Positions 23,234-30,618 of a stretch of DNA of 33,560 bases are shown in pieces. The notes below the pieces were generated by a model that made no database searches, had not been told where the DNA came from, and was given only the letters and a program-made list of their open reading frames with translations. The DNA is from Pseudomonas floridensis (GTDB lineage Bacteria > Pseudomonadota > Gammaproteobacteria > Pseudomonadales > Pseudomonadaceae): the NCBI RefSeq assembly GCF_002087235.1, contig NZ_MUIO01000008.1, positions 1 through 33,560 on the forward strand, read 5' to 3'. Numbering within the stretch: position 1 is the stretch's first letter; each line of letters begins with the position of its first letter. Position numbers and translations under genes: made by a program.

Positions 23234-24491
23234 CCTGCTGACGCCCGATGCCGCCGACTACGCCCGGTTCGAAGCATTGTTCACCCAGACATCGGCCATC
23301 GGTGCCACACCGGCTGGCGGACTGCACCGGCTTGCGGCCTCGGCCGAAGATGGCCAGGTCCGGGACCTGTTCTGCCACTGGCTTCGGGAGCATGATTTCG
23401 AGGTGCGCATCGATGCCGTTGGCAACATCTTTGGCTTGATGACCTTCGATCCGGCCGCGCCTTACGTGGTCTGTGGCTCGCACTTGGACAGCCAGCCAAG
23501 TGCGGGCAGGTTCGACGGCGTGTATGGCGTGCTGGCCGGTGCCGTTGCGGTGTCCAGCCTTGGACGACAGCTGCGCGAGCGTGAGGAACGGCCCGCCTGC
23601 AATCTGGCCGTGGTGAACTGGACCAATGAGGAAGGCGCGCGTTTCCAGCCCAGCCTGATCGGCAGCGGCGTCTTCACCGGCGCGCTCGGTCTGGAACAGG
23701 CCTGGAGCAGTTGTGACGGTAATGGCATCAGCCTCAAGCAGGCGCTGCAGGACATCGGTTATCTGGGCGACGGCCCTGTCAGCCTGGATATTGCGGGCTA
23801 TGTCGAGATTCATGTCGAACAGAGCACAGCGTTGGAGAGCCGCAAACTGTCGATCGGCGTCGTCAGAGAAACCTGGGCGGCGCTCAAACAACGCATTCGC
23901 TTTGACGGTGAGCAGAACCACACCGGGCCGACGCCCATGGCCGCCCGCCGGGATGCCATGCTCGCGGCGGCCCATGCCATTGTCGCCGTGCGTGAAGAGT
24001 CCGAGCGGCATGGGCTGCACATGCACAGCTCGGTCGGGCGCGTCGAGATCTGGCCCAATTCGCCCAATGTCGTGCCGTCGCGGGTTTCGCTGCTGGCGGA
24101 ATACCGCTCACGGGATACCACGTTGTTGAGCGCTGCGGCCGAGCGGCTCGACGCGACGTTGCATGACATCGCCGACAGAACCCGGACCCGCTTCGAAATC
24201 GAGAGCCGTGTGCTGCGGGCTCCCGGTGTGCTGCCCGACGGTTTCGCCGAACTGGCCCACACCGTGGCAGGCCAACTGAGTCTGCCGATCACCGACAGTG
24301 CGACCGTCGCTGGTCACGACGCAATCAGCATGAACAGCAAATACCCGGTCTGCCTGCTGTTCATCCCGAGTCGCAATGGCATTTCGCACAATGAAGCCGA
24401 ATACACCAGCGACGAAGACATGCGTAATGGCCTGACCATGTTGACTGCCTTGCTTCATCGCGCCTGCACGGCGCCGGATTCCTTTCGCTGA
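23211..24491 (+). CDS. Zn-dependent amidohydrolase, M20 carbamoylase/allantoate type
   Basis: A 426-residue enzyme. ATG 23211 is favoured by GGAG 7 nt upstream over the ATG just before it; it overlaps the end of the DeoR gene by 23 nt. M20 metal-site and catalytic positions are present: H91 and D102 (GSHLDSQPSAGRFDGVYG region), E140/E141 in NEEGARF, H201 in EIHVEQ, a dimerisation domain with HTGPTPM at 237-243, and a terminal histidine in SHNEAEY. This subgroup comprises N-carbamoyl-L-amino-acid hydrolases, beta-ureidopropionases and allantoate amidohydrolases, which split C-N bonds of ureido acids using two metal ions. The exact substrate is not evident. With the amidase it implies two successive nitrogen-releasing hydrolyses. 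Confidence 0.87.
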   Translation: MSTSFIHDLLTPDAADYARFEALFTQTSAIGATPAGGLHRLAASAEDGQVRDLFCHWLREHDFEVRIDAVGNIFGLMTFDPAAPYVVCGSHLDSQPSAGRFDGVYGVLAGAVAVSSLGRQLREREERPACNLAVVNWTNEEGARFQPSLIGSGVFTGALGLEQAWSSCDGNGISLKQALQDIGYLGDGPVSLDIAGYVEIHVEQSTALESRKLSIGVVRETWAALKQRIRFDGEQNHTGPTPMAARRDAMLAAAHAIVAVREESERHGLHMHSSVGRVEIWPNSPNVVPSRVSLLAEYRSRDTTLLSAAAERLDATLHDIADRTRTRFEIESRVLRAPGVLPDGFAELAHTVAGQLSLPITDSATVAGHDAISMNSKYPVCLLFIPSRNGISHNEAEYTSDEDMRNGLTMLTALLHRACTAPDSFR

Positions 24492-24500
24492 GGGCAGACC

Positions 24501-25451
24501 ATGCTTAACGGAACTGAACCGCTGGACCGCCTGCGTCAGGCATTGTCGAACGCAGGGCTGGGTGAGCACTTGACGGTGCGCGAGGGGGCGCAAGGCATTG
24601 CCTCGCCATCCAGACTGGCCACTGAATGGCTGGGTTATCACGTCACGGATGGTCGGGTCGACTACTACGCAAAGGTGCTGCAGCCGGACATGGCCGAACT
24701 GATGGATATCGAGCTCAGCGCACGGGCCAGCGAGTGTGCGGGGCAGAGCGGGGCAGCCCCTCGTTTGATCTATGCGGACAGCGTCAGAGGCGTTTTGCTG
24801 TTCGAGGCACTGAACCCGGCCGACTGGCGCTGCGCCCGGCTGGATGAGCTTATTGCACCTGGACGCATCGAGGCGTTGTGGGCGTTGAAACAGGCCGTTC
24901 ACTCAGGTGCCACGCCGGATTTTGTCCGCTCGCCGATGGAAGATATCCAGCGGCTGCGCGTGCTGTGCGCCATGGCCCGGGTTGCGCTGCCGCCCGAGCA
25001 GGCGTGGATCGACCGCTGTGTGGACATGGCATGGCGTGCGCTGCAGAACCGTTCGTTCCAGGCCATGCCGATCCACGGGGATGGCGTGGCCAGTAACGTC
25101 ATGGTGGCGCAGGACGGCAGCTTGAAGCTGGTCGATTTCGACTATGGCGGCTGCATGGACGCCTGGTACGACGTCGCCATCACGCTCAACGAGCTTTTCC
25201 CGTTCGAAGCGCAATGGCGTGAAGCGATCAGCGCGTGGTCTGGCCACTGCCGCGAAGCGGATTACGCGGTCTGCCGCTTGTACGCGCTGATCAACGATTG
25301 GTACTGGACGTTGTGGGGATTCTGGGCGGGCACGACGTCGGTCAGGCCGCTGGAATTTTCCAAACTCGGGCAGTGGACGTTTCTGCGCTGTCTGCAAAGC
25401 ACTCGGGACCCACGACTGGAAAGCTGGCTGCGTCAGGTTGAGGAGCAATGA
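24501..25451 (+). CDS. APH-family small-molecule kinase
   Basis: A 316-residue protein of the aminoglycoside phosphotransferase/choline kinase fold. The N-lobe carries YYAKVLQP (about 55-62) with a likely ATP-contacting lysine K58. The C-lobe has the catalytic loop IHGDGVASNVMV (H192, D194, N199) and the metal-binding LVDFDYGG (D212-F213-D214). All key residues are intact. The ATG at 24501 is 9 nt after the M20 gene. The tail is tryptophan-rich (NDWYWTLWGFWAGT). Relatives phosphorylate hydroxyls of choline, ethanolamine, hydroxylysine, homoserine and sugars. In this operon it probably phosphorylates a product or intermediate of amide cleavage rather than an antibiotic. The substrate is unknown. 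Confidence 0.82.
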   Translation: MLNGTEPLDRLRQALSNAGLGEHLTVREGAQGIASPSRLATEWLGYHVTDGRVDYYAKVLQPDMAELMDIELSARASECAGQSGAAPRLIYADSVRGVLLFEALNPADWRCARLDELIAPGRIEALWALKQAVHSGATPDFVRSPMEDIQRLRVLCAMARVALPPEQAWIDRCVDMAWRALQNRSFQAMPIHGDGVASNVMVAQDGSLKLVDFDYGGCMDAWYDVAITLNELFPFEAQWREAISAWSGHCREADYAVCRLYALINDWYWTLWGFWAGTTSVRPLEFSKLGQWTFLRCLQSTRDPRLESWLRQVEEQ

Positions 25452-25453
25452 AC

Positions 25454-26389
25454 ATGAAACGATTCGGAAATGCCGTCAGTGCCGACGAGCACCAGCTTGA
25501 AGCCGCCGTCGCCAGCATCAGCCAGTGGCATGGCAGACAGATCGCCTATCGACCGGTCAGCGGCGGGATTTCCAACACCAATTGGCGCGTCGAGGTCGAG
25601 GGCGCGCACACCGCGTACTTCTTCAAAATCCCCGGTGCCGGGACCGAAATGTTCATCGACCGTCGCACCGCGCATGACGCCAGCGTTGCCGCCGCCGCGA
25701 CGGGATACGGCGCGCCGGTGTTTGCCTTTCTGGAGGCGTTCGGCGTCGAGGTGTTCGAGTTTATGGAAGGCTGGCGGGCCTCATCGAACCTCGATTTCCT
25801 GCAGCGCGACGTACGCCACAATGCACTGCTCGGGCTCAAGGCCTTCAACGATCAGCCGCTGCTGAATCAGACCAAGACCGTGTTCGACATGATTGCCGAG
25901 CATCAGGCCCAGGTCGCCGAACTCAAGGCGATGCAACCCGAAGACTGTGCGTGGTTGGCCCTGCAATATGAGCGGGCGAAATCTGCCCTGCTGGCTTCCG
26001 GCATCGACCTGGCGCCGTGCATGAACGACACACTGGCGGGCAACTTCATGCTCGATGCGCGACGGCAGGTCAGGCTGGTGGATTTTGAATATGCCTCCAA
26101 CAACGATCGCCATTACGAACTCGCTCTCTGGTTTGGCGAGATGTTCTTTACCGATGAGGTGGAGCTGGAACTGATCGAGGATTACTTCGGTCGCGTCGAC
26201 AACCGGACGTTGGCGCGGATCAAGGTGAACAAGGCGCTGGCGGACATCAAATGGTCGACCTGGGCGATGGTGCAGCAGGCCGTCTCGCAACTGGATTTCG
26301 ACTTCTACAAGTACGGCGCATGGAAGCAAATGAGGGCGCGCACCGCCATCAATGACCCGCGCTGGGAGACCTGGCTCAGACAGGTCTGA
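25454..26389 (+). CDS. Second APH/choline kinase-like protein
   Basis: A 311-residue kinase of the choline/ethanolamine branch. ATG 25454 has AGGAG 8 nt upstream; the ATG at 25448 overlaps the previous stop as ATGA but is too close to that site. The N-lobe has a nucleotide loop SGGISNTNW (about 36-44) and K58 in FFKIPG. The catalytic loop reads PCMNDTLAGNFML (D192, N197), so the residue two before the catalytic Asp is Met instead of the His of choline kinases (HND). The metal motif is VDFEYAS (D210-F211-E212). It is paired with the preceding APH kinase. A choline-type amino alcohol is the natural guess for its substrate, from family only. Confidence 0.82.
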   Translation: MKRFGNAVSADEHQLEAAVASISQWHGRQIAYRPVSGGISNTNWRVEVEGAHTAYFFKIPGAGTEMFIDRRTAHDASVAAAATGYGAPVFAFLEAFGVEVFEFMEGWRASSNLDFLQRDVRHNALLGLKAFNDQPLLNQTKTVFDMIAEHQAQVAELKAMQPEDCAWLALQYERAKSALLASGIDLAPCMNDTLAGNFMLDARRQVRLVDFEYASNNDRHYELALWFGEMFFTDEVELELIEDYFGRVDNRTLARIKVNKALADIKWSTWAMVQQAVSQLDFDFYKYGAWKQMRARTAINDPRWETWLRQV

Positions 26390-26467
26390 ACGTGCGTAAC
26401 ACCAGACCCGGCCGCAAGAAGATCGGGCACAGGCGTCATCCCTTTACTGCTTGAGTTTTAACGTGAT

Positions 26468-26477
26468 CGATTAATCG
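26468..26477. promoter_or_regulatory. Palindrome CGATTAATCG before the symporter genes
   Basis: A perfect 10-bp palindrome lies 28 nt before the small membrane protein start, in the 115-nt gap that separates the kinases from the transporter genes. It could be an operator for an internal promoter. Confidence 0.3.
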
Positions 26478-26504
26478 CAAGATCCAAAATTCAAGGGGTT
26501 CTCC

Positions 26505-26762
26505 ATGAGTACTGTTCCGATTGCGCAGCCACGGCGTGTGAAAACGCTCGTGTTTGGCGTGTACTTTTTCGCACTGTTGATGATGGCGCTGTTCCCGCCT
26601 TTCTACTTACAGGTCAGTGGCAGTACGGTAGTCGTGCTGGGTATTCCGCTGCCGATTTTCTACTGGATGCTGAACGCGGCGCTGATGGGGCTCGGCCTTT
26701 GGGTGCTTTATCTGGTCGAGTCCGCCAGTGGCGAGATTCCTGAAGAGGAGGGCGCACAATGA
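26505..26762 (+). CDS. Small two-helix membrane protein paired with symporter (DUF3311-like)
   Basis: An 85-residue protein with two hydrophobic helices (about 14-35 and 46-70) joined by a short loop containing FPPFYLQVSG, and an acidic tail (EIPEEEGAQ). AAGGGG lies 8-13 nt before the ATG. Its stop overlaps the symporter start as ATGA. Small two-helix proteins of this kind commonly accompany sodium:solute symporters (DUF3311/YhdT-PanF arrangement) and are taken to be accessory subunits. The family name is by resemblance. Confidence 0.7.
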   Translation: MSTVPIAQPRRVKTLVFGVYFFALLMMALFPPFYLQVSGSTVVVLGIPLPIFYWMLNAALMGLGLWVLYLVESASGEIPEEEGAQ

Positions 26763-28288
26763 TCAGCACGACCTTGAGTTCGGACCTCTATATCACTTTC
26801 GGCCTCATCGGGCTGTTCCTGGCCGGCATGATCGGCGTGCTGTACGCCACCAATCGCAAGAGTGATTCATTCTCTGACTACGCCGTGGGCGGCCGGTCTT
26901 ACGGGCCGTGGTACATCGCGATGTGCTACACCAACTCATGGTGGCCGGGCGCGACCTTCACCGCGTTTTTCGCGTTGTCCGTGGGTGGCGCACTGGGTTT
27001 CTACGGCATGGTGTACGCGACGCTCGGTGTCACGGCCATGTACCTGATGGCCAACCGCGCCTGGACCTGGGGCAAACGTTTCAATCTGACCACGCAACCC
27101 GACTTGCTGGGCATGCGCTTCGACAGCCCGGCGGTGAAGCGCATCGCGTCGGTCATCGGCATCATCTCGGTGTTTCCCTGGGTGGTGATGGGCATCCAGG
27201 CACTGGCCACCCTGTTTCAGTTCGCCAGCTTCGGCCGCTGGGGCGTTACCACCTGCCTGACCGTTGGTGTGGTGGTGATTCTGATCCGCCAATACTGGAC
27301 GGTGAGCATGGGGATGCGCGGGCTGATCATGACCGACATGTATCAAGGCCTGATCGCCTATGTGCTATGCGCCGCGCTTTGCATCCTGCTGCTGTTCGGT
27401 GATCAGGCGGCGTTTGCCAACCTCGCTCGGTTGCCCGCCAGTATGCTGGTGATTCCGGGCGGTGAGGGCAGCACCTATGGCCCGCTCTACATGTTCAGTC
27501 TGATTTTCACCGGCGTGATCGGCTCGATGTGCTGGCCGATGAGTTTTCAGCGCATCTACACCGCCAGCGGCGTACGGTCGGTGAAGAAAGGCACGCTGGT
27601 GACCATTCTGCTGGTCGCCGGGTTCTACGGCATTCTGATGCTGTTCGCCGCCGCGATCAGTCAGGACCCCAACGTCGCCGCACATCCGCAGCACGGCTGG
27701 TTCCTGTCGCTGTTCGACATCGGCGGGCCGTGGTTGCTGGCGCTGGCGATCGTGATCGTGCTGGCGGCGAGCATCGGCCATGTGGATGGCTGTGTGCAGG
27801 TATGCGGCACGCAGTTCGCCAACGACCTGGCCACCTGGAACGCGCCGCGCACCGACCGGCAGAAAACCATTCTCGCCAAGGTCGGCATGGTGGTGTTCAT
27901 CAGTGCCGCGTCGGTTCTGGCGTACCTGACTTTCGACTACGCCCGGCTGCAGTTGCTGGCGCAGATTTCCTATCAGGGCATCATTCAACTGGCCGTGCCG
28001 CTGTTCTTCGGGATCTTTTCCCGCCACGGAAACAAGCAGGGCGCCATCGCCGGAATGCTCGTGGGCATTCTGATCGCCATCGTGCTGACGGTGTTCTACC
28101 CGGATGACATCCCGGCGCTGGGCTCGTTGACCAGTGGCATCATCGGCCTGGTGTTCAACGCATTGATCTTCGTCGCGTGCGCCTTAGCCATCAAACCCAG
28201 TGCGGCGGAAACGAAGCGGGTCGATGATCTCTTCGCGATCGCAGCACCCGTTCCCAAGGCGATCAATGCCGTACCCGTCATGAGCTGA
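26759..28288 (+). CDS. Sodium:solute symporter (SSS family)
   Basis: A 509-residue inner-membrane transporter with about 13 helices. SSS traits include the N-terminal FSDYAVGGRSYGPWYIAMCY segment near residue 38, the NSWWPGATFTAFFALSVGG helix, GLIMTDMYQGLIAYVLC mid-protein, and ASIGHVDGCVQVCGTQFANDL in the region that forms the second Na+ site. Its start overlaps the small membrane gene by 4 nt. It probably imports the compound that the upstream amidase, amidohydrolase and kinases process; SSS carriers move amino acids, sugars, nucleobases, allantoin-like and carboxylate substrates, so this does not fix the identity. No other transporter is in the operon. Confidence 0.88.
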   Translation: MISTTLSSDLYITFGLIGLFLAGMIGVLYATNRKSDSFSDYAVGGRSYGPWYIAMCYTNSWWPGATFTAFFALSVGGALGFYGMVYATLGVTAMYLMANRAWTWGKRFNLTTQPDLLGMRFDSPAVKRIASVIGIISVFPWVVMGIQALATLFQFASFGRWGVTTCLTVGVVVILIRQYWTVSMGMRGLIMTDMYQGLIAYVLCAALCILLLFGDQAAFANLARLPASMLVIPGGEGSTYGPLYMFSLIFTGVIGSMCWPMSFQRIYTASGVRSVKKGTLVTILLVAGFYGILMLFAAAISQDPNVAAHPQHGWFLSLFDIGGPWLLALAIVIVLAASIGHVDGCVQVCGTQFANDLATWNAPRTDRQKTILAKVGMVVFISAASVLAYLTFDYARLQLLAQISYQGIIQLAVPLFFGIFSRHGNKQGAIAGMLVGILIAIVLTVFYPDDIPALGSLTSGIIGLVFNALIFVACALAIKPSAAETKRVDDLFAIAAPVPKAINAVPVMS

Positions 28289-28296
28289 TACCGGCG

Positions 28297-28315
28297 CGCG
28301 TCCTTTCCGGGCGCG
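28297..28315 (+). terminator. Stem-loop after the symporter gene
   Basis: CGCGTCC (28297-28303) pairs with GGGCGCG (28309-28315), including one G-T pair, around a 5-nt loop, 8 nt past the stop. It is followed by TTCGTT only. This is a likely operon end, since the next gene runs the other way. Confidence 0.45.
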
Positions 28316-28379
28316 TTCGTTCAGCGCGGTTCAACGGTTGGGAGAGTTCAGTGGTTGGCATTCTGGGCGGCACCTTCAA

Positions 28380-29246
28380 TCAATTCTGAAGGCCTGCCCA
28401 GAACTTCTCCGCAAAATCCCCCAGCGGGATCATCGCCCGGAAGATTCTGATCTCGGTCTGGATCTTCGGCAACGGAATCGCTCCGTGAATCAAACGCCCC
28501 GATGCCAGCTCAGGTGCCGCCAGACTCTCGGGCAGCCAGGCAATTCCTTTGGCCTGCAACGCCATCGACAGCAACACGGCGGCCAGGTGGGAGCTGAAAA
28601 CGGTTTCAAGCGGGGGATGATCAGGGTTGTTCTGCAAGTACGACGCGATGATTCGCCCAAGGCCCGATTCTGCCGTGTACGACAGGAAAGGCACAGACGC
28701 GCCCGGCGTCAATTCGGGCGACTGCAAGGCGAGCAGGGTGTCCGCACCGATGACTTTACTTTCGAACTGCTTGCTATCGAACCGGGGCGATACGTTGGGG
28801 TACTGGTGGCAGATCAGAAACTGCACTTCACCGTTGAGCAGTAGCTGCTCGCAGGCTGCCATGTTGTCGGAGTGAAGCCGGATGCCTTCAATCGGCGCGC
28901 CGTCTTCTACCTGCCTGATCCAGGCCGGGAAGAAGGTGAACGACAACGAATGCGTGGCGGCAAAGTGCAGCGTTCGGGTGGCTTTGCCTGCGACTTCCTT
29001 CACGTCGGCGCGCATCTGATAGAGCCTTCGGGTCAGTTCGCGGGCGTTGTCCAGCATGCTCTGACCCGCTTCGGTCAGCGTCGCGCCCTGGGCTGTGCGC
29101 TCGAACAATTCAACGCCGACCCAGCTTTCCAGCGCCCTTATCCGGCGGCTGAATGCGGGTTGGGTGACATGCCGCGCATCGGCGGCACGTGAGAAATTTC
29201 CGCTCTCGGCAAGGGCGTTGAAGTCCTCCAGCCACACGAGTTCCAT
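28380..29246 (-). CDS. LysR-family regulator of the D-tartrate genes
   Basis: A 288-residue LysR-type regulator. ATG 29246 (MELVWLEDFNALAE) is the family-typical start; the frame extends 57 codons further upstream but would run through the divergent promoter region. The winged helix-turn-helix at about 1-60 contains GNFSRAADARHVTQPAFSRRI and VGVELFERTAQG. The effector domain follows from about 90 (RTLHFAATHSLSFTFFP). It is transcribed divergently from the tartrate dehydratase gene with 125 nt between starts, the classic layout for a LysR activator of its neighbour. The inducer is presumably tartrate or a related hydroxy acid, by context. Confidence 0.87.
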   Translation of the reverse strand: MELVWLEDFNALAESGNFSRAADARHVTQPAFSRRIRALESWVGVELFERTAQGATLTEAGQSMLDNARELTRRLYQMRADVKEVAGKATRTLHFAATHSLSFTFFPAWIRQVEDGAPIEGIRLHSDNMAACEQLLLNGEVQFLICHQYPNVSPRFDSKQFESKVIGADTLLALQSPELTPGASVPFLSYTAESGLGRIIASYLQNNPDHPPLETVFSSHLAAVLLSMALQAKGIAWLPESLAAPELASGRLIHGAIPLPKIQTEIRIFRAMIPLGDFAEKFWAGLQN

Positions 29247-29273
29247 GGGTGATGCCTTGTACACATAGGGTGC

Positions 29274-29286
29274 TGCATTAATAGCA
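29274..29286. promoter_or_regulatory. Candidate LysR binding box
   Basis: TGCATTAATAGCA fits the T-N11-A LysR motif with a TGC/GCA dyad. It lies between the divergent starts, about 77 bp before a plausible tarD start site placed from a GATAAT -10-like element at 29345-29350. No good -35 element is present, as expected for an activator-dependent promoter. Confidence 0.35.
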
Positions 29287-29371
29287 TTGGCCCCGATTTC
29301 GCGTCCAGCCCTACAGTCCGCTCCTACCAACCCGGGGTTCCGGGGATAATAATCAGAGAGGACGCTTCCCC

Positions 29372-30541
29372 ATGCGCATCGTCGAAATTCGTGAAAAAAC
29401 GGTTTCCATCGCATCACCCATTGCCAATGCCTACATCGACTTTTCCAAAATGACGTGCTCGGTTGTCGCCGTTATCACTGACGTGATTCGTGACGGCAAA
29501 CCGGTGATCGGTTATGGCTTCAACTCCAACGGTCGCTATGGGCAGGGCGCGTTGATGCGTGACCGTTTCCTGGCCCGTATCAGCGAGGCGGACCCCGAGA
29601 CGCTGGTCGATAAAGAGCGCGACAACCTCGACCCCTTCGCCATCTGGAAAACCCTGATGACGAACGAGAAGCCAGGCGGGCATGGTGAGCGCTCTGTGGC
29701 CGTGGGGACCATCGACATGGCGGTCTGGGACGCCGTGGCCAAGATCGAAGGCAAGCCGCTTTATCGCCTGCTGGCCGACCGCTATCGCGATGGTGTGGCG
29801 GACGACAAGGTCTGGGTCTATGCAGCGGGCGGTTACTACTACCCTGGCAAAGACCAGACCAGGCTCAAAGCCGAGATGCAGAGCTACCTGAACCGCGGTT
29901 ACGACGTAGTAAAAATGAAGATCGGCGCGGTGCCGCTGGATGAAGATATTCGTCGTATCGAAGCCGTGCTCGAGGTGGTAGGCGACGGCCGTCGGCTGGC
30001 GGTCGATGCCAACGGGCGCTTCGACATCAAGACCGCGATTGCCTACGCCGAGGCCATCAAGCAGTACAACCTGTTCTGGTACGAAGAAGTCGGTGACCCG
30101 CTGGATTACGCGCTGCAGGCTGAGCTCGCCAATCATTACGAACTGCCGATGGCGACTGGTGAAAACCTGTTCTCTCATCAGGACGCCCGTAACCTGCTGC
30201 GTCACGGCGGCATGCGCCCCGACCGCGATTACGTGCAGTTCGACTGCGCGCTGTCGTACGGGCTGGTGGAATACATGCGCACGCTGGACGTCATGAAGGA
30301 ACTGGGCTGGTCGTCGCGCCGGGTCGTTCCGCATGGTGGTCATCAGATGTCGCTGAACATTGCGGCGGGCCTGCACCTGGGGGGTAACGAGTCGTACCCG
30401 GATGTGTTCCAGCCGTTCGGTGGCTTCGCCGACGGCATTCGCGTCGAGAACGGCTACGTCGGGCTGCCGGACATTCCGGGGGTCGGCTTCGAGGCCAAAT
30501 CCGAGCTCTACAAGGTGATGCGAGAACTCGGCGAAGGCTGA
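29372..30541 (+). CDS. tarD: D(-)-tartrate dehydratase, enolase superfamily
   Basis: A 389-residue enzyme that dehydrates D-tartrate to oxaloacetate. It belongs to the mandelate-racemase branch of the enolase superfamily. Catalytic base K183 lies in VVKMKIG and H321 in VVPHGGHQ; metal ligands are D212 in VDANG, E238 in WYEEV and E264 in ATGEN. These fall one position below the residues I recall for the Bradyrhizobium D-tartrate dehydratase (K184, H322, D213, E239, E265). The substrate-side SPIANAYIDFSKM start also fits that enzyme. AGAGAGGA precedes the ATG. The LysR gene is divergent and a dicarboxylate carrier gene follows after 77 nt, completing an uptake-and-use module. Confidence 0.9.
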   Translation: MRIVEIREKTVSIASPIANAYIDFSKMTCSVVAVITDVIRDGKPVIGYGFNSNGRYGQGALMRDRFLARISEADPETLVDKERDNLDPFAIWKTLMTNEKPGGHGERSVAVGTIDMAVWDAVAKIEGKPLYRLLADRYRDGVADDKVWVYAAGGYYYPGKDQTRLKAEMQSYLNRGYDVVKMKIGAVPLDEDIRRIEAVLEVVGDGRRLAVDANGRFDIKTAIAYAEAIKQYNLFWYEEVGDPLDYALQAELANHYELPMATGENLFSHQDARNLLRHGGMRPDRDYVQFDCALSYGLVEYMRTLDVMKELGWSSRRVVPHGGHQMSLNIAAGLHLGGNESYPDVFQPFGGFADGIRVENGYVGLPDIPGVGFEAKSELYKVMRELGEG

Positions 30542-30557
30542 TCGGTTTTCATCATGA

Positions 30558-30582
30558 CGCGGCCCTCCACGACAGGGCCGCG
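30558..30582 (+). terminator. GC-rich stem-loop between tarD and carrier gene
   Basis: CGCGGCCCT (30558-30566) and AGGGCCGCG (30574-30582) form a perfect 9-bp stem with a 7-nt loop, 16 nt past the tarD stop and about 36 nt before the carrier start. CTTGTCCT follows. It may partly terminate or stabilise the tarD message so that the enzyme is made in excess of the carrier. Confidence 0.55.
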
Positions 30583-30618
30583 CTTGTCCTCATACAAAAA
30601 CAACACTGAGGTACAGCC

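Noticed and set aside
24501..26389. Aminoglycoside-resistance genes
   Set aside because: Both have the APH fold, but the catabolic operon context and choline-kinase likeness point to metabolism; no resistance motif was recognised.
29288..29303. Sigma-54-like site before tarD (GG-N10-GC)
   Set aside because: Only the GG/GC pair and a few bases match; a LysR-controlled sigma-70 promoter explains the region better.
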